Source: Nocardiopsis sp. ATB16-24
Lineage (GTDB): Bacteria; Actinomycetota; Actinomycetes; Streptosporangiales; Streptosporangiaceae
DNA length: 64,000 bases
Assembly: GCF_030271535.1 (NCBI RefSeq)
Contig: NZ_JASCXJ010000010.1
Location: 62,001 to 126,000, forward strand
Direction: 5' to 3'
The translations under genes and the position numbers were made by a program. Positions 18,437 through 26,867 of this stretch are shown here, one piece after another. Positions within the stretch are counted from its first letter, which is position 1; every line of letters starts with the position of its first letter. The notes beneath the pieces were generated by a model, which saw nothing but the letters and a program-made list of their open reading frames with translations, made no database searches and had not been told where the DNA came from.

Positions 18437-18640
18437 ATGAACGGCAGCAAGCCTCCTCTGGATGAGGTCAGGTTCTTGACCGTGGCGGAAGTCGCCACGA
18501 TCATGCGTGTGTCCAAAATGACCGTTTACCGAATGGTGCACTCGGGGGTCCTCCCTGCGATTCGCGTGGGGCGTTCCTACCGGGTCCCCGAACGGGCCGT
18601 ACACGACTACCTCCGCGAGGCCTTCGTCGAGGCTGGTTGA
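18437..18640 (+). CDS. BdtA-like single-domain helix-turn-helix DNA-binding protein
   Basis: The 67-residue product is essentially one winged helix of the excisionase/MerR-like HTH_17 type. It consists of LTVAEVATIMRVSKMTVYRM (recognition helix), then HSGVLPAIRVGRSYRVPERA (wing) and a short C-terminal helix. This is the same fold as BldC, which is encoded 7.8 kb downstream. Highly similar proteins are conserved in Streptomyces, one of them named BdtA. Targets are unknown. The ATG at 18437 has a weak GGAAG close upstream. The 246-base gap before it includes a TGTCA-N4-TGACA repeat at 18313-18326, a possible control site. Confidence 0.88.
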   Translation: MNGSKPPLDEVRFLTVAEVATIMRVSKMTVYRMVHSGVLPAIRVGRSYRVPERAVHDYLREAFVEAG

Positions 18641-18852
18641 TCCAAGGCCGGGTCGACCGGGGCTGCCCCCAGTCCCGGTCGACCGACAGCGGGGAGGCGG
18701 CGCCTCGTCCTCCTTCCAGGGCAGGCGAGTCCGATGGGACCCGTTCACCTCGGAGACCGACCACGGGCGTCGTTCCACACGGTGGAGCCCCCTTGGCCGG
18801 GGCTGATCCCCGTGGTGCTTAGACCGGGGCGACCGAGGGGCGTCCAGGGCAT

Positions 18853-18877
18853 CTACTACACTTTGTCGTTGTTGTAG
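18853..18877. promoter_or_regulatory. Imperfect palindrome over a -10 hexamer, cytochrome c operon
   Basis: CTACTACA (18853-18860) is mirrored by TGTTGTAG (18870-18877) with one mismatch. The core ACTACA-N12-TGTAGT spans 18855-18878. The -10-like TACACT (18857-18862) lies inside the left arm. The arms recall BlaI-family TACA/TGTA half sites, although the spacing is wider than the usual two bases. It is a candidate operator for the operon that starts at 18915. Confidence 0.4.
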
Positions 18878-18914
18878 TCCGCCCTGTTCACACCCCGTCC
18901 GTGAGGTCCTCTCG

Positions 18915-19658
18915 ATGTCCAGCACCAGCACCGGTACGCGCCGAAGCCGTACCGTGCCGCGCCTGGCGGCGGCTGCCCTGGCCGTCGCGCTCGCCCTGAC
19001 CGGCTGTGCCGGGGGCAACGAGATCCAGAGCAGCGACGAGGACAGCCGCTTCGTCTCGGGAGACGGCAGCGCCGGCACCTTCGCGGAGGGCGAGCGGATC
19101 GACGCCCCCGACGTGGAGGGGACCACCCTCGACGGGGAACGGATCGCCCTGAGCGACTACGAGGGCGGCATCGTCGTCCTCAACGTCTGGGCCAGCTGGT
19201 GCGGCCCCTGCCGTACCGAGCAACCCGTCCTGGACGAGGTCCACGCCGAGTACGCCGACCTGGGGGTGGACTTCCTCGGGGTGAACATCAAGGACAACGA
19301 GACCGCCGCACGGTCCTACCTCAAGGACAAGGGCGTGGTCTACCCGAGCCTGTACGACCAGCCCGGCGAAGTACCGCAGGCCTTCCGTGACACCGTCCCG
19401 CCCCGCGCCATCCCCAGCACCCTCGTCATCGACCCCGAGGGTCGTATCGCCGCCCGCGTCATCGGACCGACGACCTACAACCAGCTGACCGAGCTCCTGA
19501 ACCCGCTCGTGGTCGAGTTCGGCTTCGGCGACCCCGAGGAACGACCCCGGGTCGCGGAGCAGGAGGCCGAGGACACGGCTTCGTGGGAGGACGGCGAGGA
19601 GGACACCGCGCCCGGGGACGAACCGTCCGAGGGCGCCTCCGCCGAGGGCGGGGACTGA
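18915..19658 (+). CDS. TlpA/ResA-like thiol-disulfide lipoprotein
   Basis: This membrane-anchored thioredoxin-fold protein keeps apocytochrome c haem-binding cysteines reduced in System II maturation. The 247-residue precursor has a lipobox (LALTGCAGG, acylated Cys near residue 32). The redox active site is [13 protein letters not shown] near 93-105. The cis-Pro loop [12 protein letters not shown] lies near 165-176. After the domain comes an acidic Glu/Asp-rich tail of about 40 residues. GAGG lies nine bases before the ATG. The stop overlaps the ccdA start (TGATG), so the two are translationally coupled in an operon of four. Confidence 0.93.
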   Translation: MSSTSTGTRRSRTVPRLAAAALAVALALTGCAGGNEIQSSDEDSRFVSGDGSAGTFAEGERIDAPDVEGTTLDGERIALSDYEGGIVVLNVWASWCGPCRTEQPVLDEVHAEYADLGVDFLGVNIKDNETAARSYLKDKGVVYPSLYDQPGEVPQAFRDTVPPRAIPSTLVIDPEGRIAARVIGPTTYNQLTELLNPLVVEFGFGDPEERPRVAEQEAEDTASWEDGEEDTAPGDEPSEGASAEGGD

Positions 19659-20461
19659 TGGAAGCGATCGGCACCACCGTCCTCACCGGCTCCCTGCTGG
19701 CGGCCGTTCCGTTGGCCCTGGCCGCCGGGCTCGTCTCCTTCCTCTCCCCGTGCGTACTCCCGTTGGTGCCCGGTTACCTGTCCTACGTGACCGGGATGAG
19801 CGGCACCCAGGCGGTGACCACGACCGGCGGGAGTGGGACCGCCACGCGGACCGTCGCCGACATCGACACCGAACTGGCCTCCCGACGCTGGACCATGGTC
19901 ACCGGCAGCGCCCTGTTCATCGCCGGCTTCAGCCTCGTGTTCATCGCGGTCGGCGGATTCTTCGGCTGGCTCGGTGAGGTCCTCATGGACTACACCGACC
20001 CACTCACCCGCGTCCTGGGCCTTCTCACCATCGTCCTGGGCCTGGCCTTCATGGGCGTCCTGCCGGGCCTGGGCCGTGAGTTCCGCTTCCACCGGCTTCC
20101 CCGCGCCGGGCTCGCGGGGGCTCCGCTGCTCGGCGTCCTCTTCGGCCTGGGCTGGACCCCGTGCATCGGCCCCACCTTGGCCGCCGTGCAGACCCTCGCC
20201 TTCGTCGAGGGAGGAGCGGGACGCGGCATGTTGCTCTCCCTGGTCTACTGCGTCGGCCTCGGACTGCCGTTCATCCTCGCCTCACTGCTCTACCGCCGCG
20301 CCCTGAGCGCCTTCGGCTGGCTCAAGCGCCACACGCGCACGGTCACCGTGGTCGGCGGGGCCATGCTCGTCCTGGTCGGCCTGGCGATGGTGACCGGGCT
20401 GTGGGCGGAACTGACCATCGCCATGCAGGGCTGGGCCGCCGACTTCCAGACGGTGATCTGA
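19658..20461 (+). CDS. ccdA: Cytochrome c biogenesis protein CcdA
   Basis: CcdA carries electrons across the membrane from cytoplasmic thioredoxin to the extracytoplasmic TlpA/ResA protein. The 267-residue product has six predicted membrane helices. The two redox Cys lie in [19 protein letters not shown] (near residue 31) and in [16 protein letters not shown] (near 168), both in the characteristic Cys-Pro or Pro-Cys contexts. The loop between helices 1 and 2 is extended by about 25 residues ([14 protein letters not shown]). The ATG overlaps the previous stop by one base, and the stop overlaps the resB ATG by one base. Confidence 0.95.
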   Translation: MEAIGTTVLTGSLLAAVPLALAAGLVSFLSPCVLPLVPGYLSYVTGMSGTQAVTTTGGSGTATRTVADIDTELASRRWTMVTGSALFIAGFSLVFIAVGGFFGWLGEVLMDYTDPLTRVLGLLTIVLGLAFMGVLPGLGREFRFHRLPRAGLAGAPLLGVLFGLGWTPCIGPTLAAVQTLAFVEGGAGRGMLLSLVYCVGLGLPFILASLLYRRALSAFGWLKRHTRTVTVVGGAMLVLVGLAMVTGLWAELTIAMQGWAADFQTVI

Positions 20462-22116
20462 TGAGCACGGGCAAGGACGACACGGCCGCCCCGGTGGCCG
20501 CCACGCGTGAGGACAACACCGGCCGGCCCAAGGGGCTGGGCCCGACCGGCTGGCTCCGTTGGGCCTGGCGCATCCTCACCTCCATGCGCACCGCACTGAT
20601 CCTGCTGTTCCTGCTGGCGGTCGGCGCCATCCCCGGCTCCTTCCTGCCGCAGAACGTGGTCAGCGTGGAGGAGGTGAACACCTACTTCCGGGAGCATCCC
20701 GAACTCGCCCCCTGGCTGGACCGGTTCTACCTCTTCGACGTGTTCTCCTCGCCGTGGTACGCGGCGATCTACCTGCTGCTGTTCGTCTCCCTGGCGGGCT
20801 GCGTGATCCCGCGCGCGATCACGCACGCCCGCGCGGTACGGGCCCGACCGGTCCAGACCCCCCGCAACCTGGGACGCATGCCCTACGCGGCCAGGTTCAC
20901 GACGGACGCCGACCCCGAGACCGTCCTCGACCGGGCACGTGGGGTCCTCAAGGGCTACAGGACAGAAAGATACGGGGACTCGGTCTCCGCCGAGACCGGC
21001 TACCTGCGTGAGGCCGGGAACGTGCTGTTCCACCTCGCGCTGCTCGGCCTGCTGCTGGCCCTGGCGGCCGGCGCCTTCTTCGGATACCGGGGCAACCTGC
21101 TGTTGGTGGAGGGCGACGGCTTCGCCAACACCCTGACCTCCTATGACGCCATCTACCCCGGACACTGGACCGACACCGACGACCTGGAGCCGTTCACCGT
21201 CCACCTGGACGACTTCGAGGCCTCCTTCATCGAGGACGGCGATCTGCGCGGGCAGGCCGAGTCCTATGTCGCCGACCTCACCTACAGGGAATCCCCGGAG
21301 GACGAGCAGGCCCGGCACCGGCTGGAGGTCAACCACCCGCTGAGCGTGGGAGGCGTACAGGTCTACCTGCTCGGTCACGGATACGCGCCCGAGTTCGAGG
21401 TGCGCAACGCCGACGGGGAGGTGGTCTTCGACCAGCCGGTCCCGTTCATCCACCGTGAGACCCGCTCCTTCACCTCCGACGGCGTCGTCAAGGTGCCCGA
21501 CACCGGAGACGAGGAGCAGTTGGGCTTCGTGGGAGTGTTCCTGCCGAGCGCGGTGGAGACGGAGGACGGCGAGCTGATCTCGGACTTCCCCGGTGCGCGC
21601 AACCCCCAGGTGACCCTGGAGGGTTACCGCGGCGATCTGGGGTTGGTCGATCCACAGTCGGTGTACCAGCTGCGTACCACCGGCATGGAGGAGCTCGGCA
21701 GCTCTCCGGTGCTGGAGATGGGCGACACCTGGCGACTACCGGACGGAGCCGGATCGATCACCTTCTCCGGCTACAGCGAGTACGTCAGTCTCCAGGTCAA
21801 CCGAGACGGCGCGCGGCTGCCCGCACTGGCCGCGGCCTCGCTGGCGGTGCTCGGACTGCTCGTCACCCTCTTCGTCCGCCCACGCCGGGTGTGGGTGCGC
21901 GCGGTGACCGGGGAGGACGGGCGTACCACGGTGGAGCTGGCCGGCCTGGGCAAGACCGAGGCCGCCGGTGACAACGCCGAGTTCCACGAACTGACCACGG
22001 AACTGGCTCAGCGGCTTCGGAACGCGTCGGAGGGCCCGGACGCGGAGGGCCCCGAGAGCGGACCCGACCCCCATACACCACAGGACCCGTCAGGGTCGAC
22101 GACAACGAGGGAGTGA
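20461..22116 (+). CDS. resB: Cytochrome c biogenesis protein ResB
   Basis: ResB is half of the System II haem export and cytochrome c synthetase complex. The 551-residue product shows the pattern of three N-terminal helices: RILTSMRTALILLFLLAVGA, then WYAAIYLLLFVSLAGCVIPR, then VLFHLALLGLLLALAAGAFF. A large extracytoplasmic domain of about 300 residues follows, then a last helix (LAAASLAVLGLLVTLFV) and a cytoplasmic tail. The motif PGSFLPQNVVS after helix 1 is typical. The start overlaps the ccdA stop (CTGATG). The tail ends in a Pro/Asp/Glu-rich stretch. The next gene, ccsB, begins three bases after the stop. Confidence 0.95.
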   Translation: MSTGKDDTAAPVAATREDNTGRPKGLGPTGWLRWAWRILTSMRTALILLFLLAVGAIPGSFLPQNVVSVEEVNTYFREHPELAPWLDRFYLFDVFSSPWYAAIYLLLFVSLAGCVIPRAITHARAVRARPVQTPRNLGRMPYAARFTTDADPETVLDRARGVLKGYRTERYGDSVSAETGYLREAGNVLFHLALLGLLLALAAGAFFGYRGNLLLVEGDGFANTLTSYDAIYPGHWTDTDDLEPFTVHLDDFEASFIEDGDLRGQAESYVADLTYRESPEDEQARHRLEVNHPLSVGGVQVYLLGHGYAPEFEVRNADGEVVFDQPVPFIHRETRSFTSDGVVKVPDTGDEEQLGFVGVFLPSAVETEDGELISDFPGARNPQVTLEGYRGDLGLVDPQSVYQLRTTGMEELGSSPVLEMGDTWRLPDGAGSITFSGYSEYVSLQVNRDGARLPALAAASLAVLGLLVTLFVRPRRVWVRAVTGEDGRTTVELAGLGKTEAAGDNAEFHELTTELAQRLRNASEGPDAEGPESGPDPHTPQDPSGSTTTRE

Positions 22117-22119
22117 CCG

Positions 22120-23115
22120 GTGACGTACACACTCGCCGGAGCGGTGAACGAGACGATGGCGTCGGCCAGTGACACGCTGATCATCGCGATGATCGTCACC
22201 TACGCGGCCGCCCTGTTCCTCTTCGCCATCGAGGCCGCCTACGGTCAGCGCACCAGACTCAAGGCCGGAAAGCTCATGCCGGTCGGCGCCGGCGCGGCCG
22301 ACGGGAACACCGACGACGCCATCGAGGTCAACGTCCGCAGTACCGAGGGCGAGGCCAAGGCCCCCCAGAACGCGCTGGGCAGGATCGCCCTGGGCGTGAC
22401 CACCCTCGGCTTCGTCCTCGGGGTGGCCCAGATCGTCACCCGCGGCCTGGCCGCCGGCCGGTGGCCGTGGGGCAACATGTTCGAGTTCGTCGTGGCCCTG
22501 TGCCTGGTCGCGGTGGGCGGACTGCTGTACGCCTCCTTCCGCTACCAGGCCCGCTTCCTCGGTGCGTTCGTGCTGGTCCCCGTGCTGCTCCTGCTGGGCA
22601 TCGGCGTGCGGTGGCTGTACGTGGACCCGGGTCCGCTGATCCCGGCCTTGCAGTCCTACTGGATCCCGATCCACGTGAGCGCCACCATCCTCGCGGGTGG
22701 GGCCTTCATGGTCTCCGGTGCCGCCGGCGTCACCTACCTGGTCTCGCACAGGACCGAGACCAAGCGGGCCCTGGGGGAGAAGGTCACCGGTATCGCCGGT
22801 CGCCTGCCCAGCCCCGAGCTGCTGGACCGCATCTCCCACAGGTTCGTCCTCTTCGCCTTCCCCCTGTGGACCTTCGGGATCATCGCCGGTTCGATCTGGG
22901 CGGACGAGGCCTGGGGGCGCTTCTGGGGTTGGGACCCCAAGGAGGTCTGGTCGTTCATCTCCTGGGTGATCTACGCGGCCTACCTGCACGCCCGGGCCAC
23001 CGGAGGCTGGCGCGGACCCAAGGCCACCTGGATCAACGTGGTGGGCTTCGCCACCGTCCTGTTCAACTTCTTCGCGGTGAACTACATGTTCAGCGGTCTG
23101 CACTCCTACGCCTGA
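22120..23115 (+). CDS. ccsB: Cytochrome c biogenesis protein CcsB (ResC)
   Basis: CcsB/ResC partners ResB in delivering haem and ligating it to apocytochrome c. The 331-residue protein has about eight helices and the diagnostic WWD-type haem-handling domain WGRFWGWDPKEVWSFISW near residues 265-282. Conserved His are visible in PIHVSATIL (near 187) and YLHARATGG (near 289). A short cytoplasmic loop of 40 residues separates the first two helices. The GTG has GAGGGA six bases upstream. It is the last gene of the four-gene operon and is followed by a strong terminator. Confidence 0.95.
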   Translation: MTYTLAGAVNETMASASDTLIIAMIVTYAAALFLFAIEAAYGQRTRLKAGKLMPVGAGAADGNTDDAIEVNVRSTEGEAKAPQNALGRIALGVTTLGFVLGVAQIVTRGLAAGRWPWGNMFEFVVALCLVAVGGLLYASFRYQARFLGAFVLVPVLLLLGIGVRWLYVDPGPLIPALQSYWIPIHVSATILAGGAFMVSGAAGVTYLVSHRTETKRALGEKVTGIAGRLPSPELLDRISHRFVLFAFPLWTFGIIAGSIWADEAWGRFWGWDPKEVWSFISWVIYAAYLHARATGGWRGPKATWINVVGFATVLFNFFAVNYMFSGLHSYA

Positions 23116-23155
23116 CGGATGTGAGGAGCCCGGGTCGATCCCGGGCCGCCGGACA

Positions 23156-23183
23156 CGCGGGGCCCGCCACGGCGGGCCCCGCG
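23156..23183. terminator. Strong hairpin between ccsB and lacI-type gene
   Basis: A perfect 13-pair stem (23156-23168 with 23171-23183) closes on a two-base gap. It lies 40 bases after ccsB and 13 bases beyond the stop of the convergent repressor gene, so it probably serves both strands. Confidence 0.8.
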
Positions 23184-23195
23184 TCGTCGCGTCCC

Positions 23196-24170
23196 TCAGC
23201 CCGGGGCGGGACCGGCGGAGCCGCGCACCACCAGGTGCGTGTCCAGGGTGACGGTGCCGGGGGAGTCCTCGGTGGTGATGCGGCGCAGCAGCAGGTCGAT
23301 GGCGGCCCGGCCCGCGGCGGCGGTGGGCATGTCGACGGTGGTGAGGGAGCAGTGGCGGGCGGTGTGGGTGTTGTCCACACCGACGACGCCGAGATCGCCC
23401 GGGACGTCCAGACCCCGGGACCGGAGTTCCTGGATCAGGCCGAGGGCGACCAGGTCGTTGTAGGCCAGAACGGCGGTGGCCCCGGTGGCGAGCACGTCGG
23501 AGGCCGCTGCGGCCCCGCCCTCCTCGGTGGGCTGGTTGGGGCCGATCGGACGCAGGCGCAGCCCGAGGCGGTGTGCCGCGTCGGCCGAGGCGTGCTCCAG
23601 TTGCTGATTGGTCCATGAGGTGCGGGGACCGGTGAGCAGGGCGATGTGACGGTGGCCGAACCCGTGAAGGTGTTCGAGGGCCTGTCGGGCGCCGGAGGCC
23701 ACGTCCATCAGAACGGCGGGCAGGCCCGCCGGGCGGCGGTTGACGACCACCAGGGGCACGTCGGCGCTGAGCTCGGCGATGAGCCGGTTGCTCAGGCGGG
23801 GGGCGACCAGGAGGGCGCCGTCGACCTGCGTGGCCATGGAGCGGATCAGCTCCTCCTCCACACGGGTCTGTTCGTCGGTGTCGGCGACGAACACGTGGTG
23901 GTCACTGCGGCGCGCGTGCGCCTGGGCCGCCTTGATCAGAGGCGGGAAGAAGGGGTTGGCGATGTCGGCGACGATCAGCCCCAGATTGCCGGTGCGGCGC
24001 GTGGAGAGGGCGCGCGCGGCCCGGTTGGGCCGGTAACCGAGCGCGTCGGCGGCGGCGAGCACGCGTGCGCGGGTCCGGGGATTGACCAGATGTGCCGCGG
24101 AGAAGGCCCGGGAGACTGTGGAGACGTGGACCCCGCTGGCGTGGGCGACGTCCTTGATGGTCACGGCCAC
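23196..24170 (-). CDS. LacI family transcriptional repressor
   Basis: The 324-residue protein has a typical N-terminal helix-turn-helix (VTIKDVAHASGVHVSTVSRA, residues 3-22) and hinge (PNRAARALSTRRTGNLGLI). The periplasmic-binding-protein-like sensor domain follows (IANPFFPPLIKAAQ, DGALLVAPR, GHRHIALLTGP, AVLAYNDLVALGLI). The effector is probably a sugar, perhaps a pectin breakdown product, because the divergent neighbour is a pectate lyase; this is inference. Two similar CAACCG-type palindromes in the shared upstream region (24208-24221 and 24319-24332) fit autoregulation plus control of the lyase. The start gives MAVTIKDVAH; no better alternative is seen. Confidence 0.94.
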   Translation of the reverse strand: MAVTIKDVAHASGVHVSTVSRAFSAAHLVNPRTRARVLAAADALGYRPNRAARALSTRRTGNLGLIVADIANPFFPPLIKAAQAHARRSDHHVFVADTDEQTRVEEELIRSMATQVDGALLVAPRLSNRLIAELSADVPLVVVNRRPAGLPAVLMDVASGARQALEHLHGFGHRHIALLTGPRTSWTNQQLEHASADAAHRLGLRLRPIGPNQPTEEGGAAAASDVLATGATAVLAYNDLVALGLIQELRSRGLDVPGDLGVVGVDNTHTARHCSLTTVDMPTAAAGRAAIDLLLRRITTEDSPGTVTLDTHLVVRGSAGPAPG

Positions 24171-24207
24171 CCGTGGCCTCCTTTGCGTTGGTATGGACAG
24201 AGACTAG

Positions 24208-24221
24208 CGGCAACCGATTGT
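24208..24221. promoter_or_regulatory. Candidate LacI-family operator, repressor side
   Basis: GGCAACCGATTGTG shares the core CAACCGnTTG with the site at 24319 and has the central CG typical of LacI-family operators. It lies 38 bases upstream of the repressor start, a position suited to autoregulation. Confidence 0.5.
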
Positions 24222-24318
24222 GGGTCGCTACTGCGTGCTTTGGGATCCGATGACGGGTTTTCCATGGTTTTCCCGGGTCAGAGGGGTTGACTGCGCTCGC
24301 TGTGGTGGGAGATGTTCA

Positions 24319-24332
24319 TGCAACCGTTTGCA
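24319..24332. promoter_or_regulatory. Candidate LacI-family operator, pectate lyase side
   Basis: TGCAACCGTTTGCA is a near-perfect 14-bp palindrome with a central CG, the standard geometry for LacI-family repressors. It ends eight bases before the GAGGAGAAGA ribosome binding site of the lyase gene, so a bound repressor would block transcription there. Confidence 0.65.
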
Positions 24333-24353
24333 ATCCCCCTGAGGAGAAGAACC

Positions 24354-25637
24354 ATGCGCAGGCTCGTACTCCCCCTGAGCGCGGCCGTGGTGTTGGCCAC
24401 GGTGACGCCCGTCCAGGCCGCACCCGATCCGGGCAGGCAGGTCCTGCCGGACGGGGACGGTTGGGCCTCGGTCGGAGCCGGGACCACGGGAGGCGCCCAG
24501 GCGTCTCCGGAGAACGTCTTCCACGTCTCCACCATGGCGGAGTTCCGCGAGGCGGTGAGGGGAGACGAGCCCAAGATCGTCCACGTCGAGGGCACGATCG
24601 ACGCCAACACCGCGGCGGACGGTACGCCGCTGTCCTGCGAGGACTACGCGGTGGACGGCTACACGCTGGAGGACTACCTCGCCGCCTACGATCCCGACGT
24701 GTGGGGATGGGAGGACCCGACCGGCCCGTTGGAGGAGGCGCGGGAGGCCTCGTCGGCGGTGCAGGCGAGGCAGATCCGGGTGAACGTCGGCTCCAACACG
24801 ACGGTGGTGGGGGTGGGGGAGGACGCCGAGATCACCGGGATGAACCTGCGGGTCAACAACGTCACCAACGTCATCCTGCGCAACCTGACCTTCTCCGACA
24901 CCCATGACTGCTTCCCCGGCTGGGACCCCGGTGACGGGGGCCAGGGCAACTGGAACTCCGAGTACGACCACCTGGAGGTGTCGGGCTCCACGCACGTGTG
25001 GATCGACCACAACACCTTCGACGACGGGGACAACCCGGGGTCGGAACTGCCCGAGTACTTCGGGCGCAAGTACGAGGTGCACGACGGTCTGCTCGACATC
25101 GTGCGCGAGAGCGACCTGGTGACGGTGTCGTACAACCACTTCGACGGCAGGGACAAGGCCCTGCTCCTGGGCAACAGCGACGGCCGGACCACCGACCGCG
25201 GCAGACTGCGCGTCACCTACCACCACAACCACTTCGACACCCTGGGTCAGCGTGCGCCGCGCGTGCGCTACGGACAGGTGCACGTCTACAACAACTACTA
25301 CACGGTGGCCGGAGACCTGTACGAGTACAGCCTGGGCGTCGGGATCGAGTCGCATCTGTACGCGGAGAACAACCTCTTCGACGTGCGTGACGGCATCGCC
25401 ACCGCGAGGATCATCGAGAACTGGGGCGGCACCGACATCGTGGAGTTCGGCAACGCGGTGATGCGGGACGGACGGGGACGCCTGGAGATGGTCGACCTGG
25501 TGCGGGCCCACAACGCCGCCAACCCCGGCAGGGAGCTGGGCACGCGCCAGACCTGGACCCCGCAGTACGACGCGAAGGTGCAACCGGTGCACGCCGTCCG
25601 CGCACTGCCGCGCAGGGTCGGCGCCGGTCGCCTCTGA
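24354..25637 (+). CDS. Secreted pectate lyase, polysaccharide lyase family 1
   Basis: PL1 enzymes cleave polygalacturonate by calcium-dependent beta-elimination. The 427-residue precursor has a signal peptide (MRRLVLPLSAAVVLATVTPVQ, cleaved after QAA). The parallel beta-helix motifs typical of the family follow: NTTVVGVGEDAEITG, NVILRNLTF and THVWIDHNTFDDG with calcium-binding Asp. YNHFDGRDKALLLGNSDG, YHHNHFDTLGQRAPRVRYG (catalytic Arg) and VHVYNNYY complete the pattern. GAGGAGAAGA lies three to four bases before the ATG at 24354; an earlier in-frame ATG at 24312 would lie upstream of the operator and is rejected. Its role is plant biomass degradation. Confidence 0.95.
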   Translation: MRRLVLPLSAAVVLATVTPVQAAPDPGRQVLPDGDGWASVGAGTTGGAQASPENVFHVSTMAEFREAVRGDEPKIVHVEGTIDANTAADGTPLSCEDYAVDGYTLEDYLAAYDPDVWGWEDPTGPLEEAREASSAVQARQIRVNVGSNTTVVGVGEDAEITGMNLRVNNVTNVILRNLTFSDTHDCFPGWDPGDGGQGNWNSEYDHLEVSGSTHVWIDHNTFDDGDNPGSELPEYFGRKYEVHDGLLDIVRESDLVTVSYNHFDGRDKALLLGNSDGRTTDRGRLRVTYHHNHFDTLGQRAPRVRYGQVHVYNNYYTVAGDLYEYSLGVGIESHLYAENNLFDVRDGIATARIIENWGGTDIVEFGNAVMRDGRGRLEMVDLVRAHNAANPGRELGTRQTWTPQYDAKVQPVHAVRALPRRVGAGRL

Positions 25638-25658
25638 GGAGGGTCGTCGGCGCACGGA

Positions 25659-25704
25659 ACGGCGGTGGGACCGCACCCTTGCGGGGGTGCGGTCCCACCG
25701 CCGT
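25659..25704. terminator. Strong 20-pair hairpin, bidirectional terminator
   Basis: A perfect 20-bp stem (25659-25678 with 25685-25704) closes on a six-base TTGCGG loop. It stands between the converging pectate lyase and PLDc_N genes, 21 bases after the lyase stop. Confidence 0.9.
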
Positions 25705-25727
25705 CCGGAGCCTGTCGGCGCCGGTGC

Positions 25728-26081
25728 TCACTCGTCCGGATCGATGCGACGGTCGAGTCGCCTCAAGAACTCGGGGTCGTCGTCCGGACCGAGCGGGTGC
25801 GGGCCGCTCGAAGGCTTGGTGAAGTCTGACGGGTCAAGGTCATCGGCGGAGGACGCGGCCCGGGACGGGAAGGGCGCGTCTCCCGCGACGGCGTTCTGGC
25901 GCGGGCGACCGAGGAAGAGCCACAGGATCGAACCGACGGGCATGAACAGCGCGATGACCACCACCCAGAGGACCTTCGGCAGGTTGCGCACCTCGTCGGA
26001 CGGGGTGGTGAGCGCGTCGAAGAACGCGTACACCCAGAGAACGATCGACACGAGCGTGATCAGGCCACCAAGCCACACCAT
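25728..26081 (-). CDS. PLDc_N domain small membrane protein
   Basis: The 117-residue protein consists of two hydrophobic helices with the PLDc_N signature. Helix 1 is about 4-24 (LGGLITLVSIVLWVYAFFDAL), helix 2 about 36-57 (KVLWVVVIALFMPVGSILWLF), and the loop motif is LGRPRQ. An acidic 50-residue tail follows. In phospholipase D-like and cardiolipin synthase proteins this module is the N-terminal membrane anchor. As a standalone protein its function is unknown. Equivalent small proteins lie near cytochrome c and menaquinone genes in other actinobacteria. The start at 26081 is the only ATG that keeps the first helix whole. Confidence 0.88.
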   Translation of the reverse strand: MVWLGGLITLVSIVLWVYAFFDALTTPSDEVRNLPKVLWVVVIALFMPVGSILWLFLGRPRQNAVAGDAPFPSRAASSADDLDPSDFTKPSSGPHPLGPDDDPEFLRRLDRRIDPDE

Positions 26082-26242
26082 GGTTCCAGCCTAACTCTTG
26101 CTGTCCACTCCTCACGGTCGGCACACCTACCCCGGAACAGGGGCGTTCCCACGAACGCTCCTCCCGTGGCCGGAGCGGGCGGGAACACGGGTCCACCTCG
26201 GGGTATACCCGCTCCTTGGAGGGGTCCCTGCCTGCTGACGTG

Positions 26243-26437
26243 TTACGTGGCGCTTTCGCTCGGTTCCCCGAGCAGGAGGGCGCGTACCTCGGATTCGCGG
26301 AAACGGCGGTGCCCGCCCGGAGTCCGGATGCTGCTGATCCGCCCGGAGGCGGCCCAGCGTGTCACGGTCTTGGGATCAACCCGGAAGAGTGAGGCCACTT
26401 CCCCGGGGGTCAACAGGCGTTCGCTTGCTCGTTCCAC
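26243..26437 (-). CDS. bldC: Developmental regulator BldC
   Basis: BldC is a MerR-like single winged helix that binds direct repeats cooperatively and controls the onset of differentiation in Streptomyces. The 64-residue product closely resembles it: ERLLTPGEVASLFRVDPKTV, then TRWAASGRISSIRTPGGHRR and FRESEVRALLLGEP. The GTG at 26437 is chosen because GGGGGA lies 11 bases upstream and the length matches the family (68 in Streptomyces coelicolor). The open frame could run to 26707, but the extra 90 residues look non-coding. Its 430-base upstream region is divergent with the DUF4229 gene. Confidence 0.93.
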   Translation of the reverse strand: MERASERLLTPGEVASLFRVDPKTVTRWAASGRISSIRTPGGHRRFRESEVRALLLGEPSESAT

Positions 26438-26867
26438 CTTCTCATTCCCCCAATCATGCCCGCCTCGGACTATGGGGGCGGCGGGCGTTTGATCCCCTAG
26501 TGTGCACGAGTTGGTCCGTTTCCTCCCTAGTTTTCGGAGAAATTGCGGTGTTGGGGGGAGGAGTACGGGATATGTGACCGGAACGTGATGTTCAGGCCCT
26601 CGTGTCGGGATTTGAAACATCCCATGACTATGTGAATCGACCTCGCCCGCGCTCCGGCCGTCATGCGACGGGCGACACCCCGCCCCGCCGCCGGCCGGGT
26701 CGAACATCCCCTTAACCTGAAGTCAAGGGCACATGGGCACCAGCGATTCGGTCCCGATCAGGGGCCGAAGACGACGCGGACCACGGGTGTGGATCGGTCG
26801 CCTGTGTGTCGCCGACGGGCGTAGCCACCAATCTAGTGCAGGTAATCATCTGTTGTGAGGCTTTTGG
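26438..26867. other. Divergent regulatory region between bldC and DUF4229 gene
   Basis: About 430 bases hold no supported gene. They must contain the promoters for bldC (leftward) and the DUF4229 gene (rightward). No operator or hairpin stood out clearly. Confidence 0.45.
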
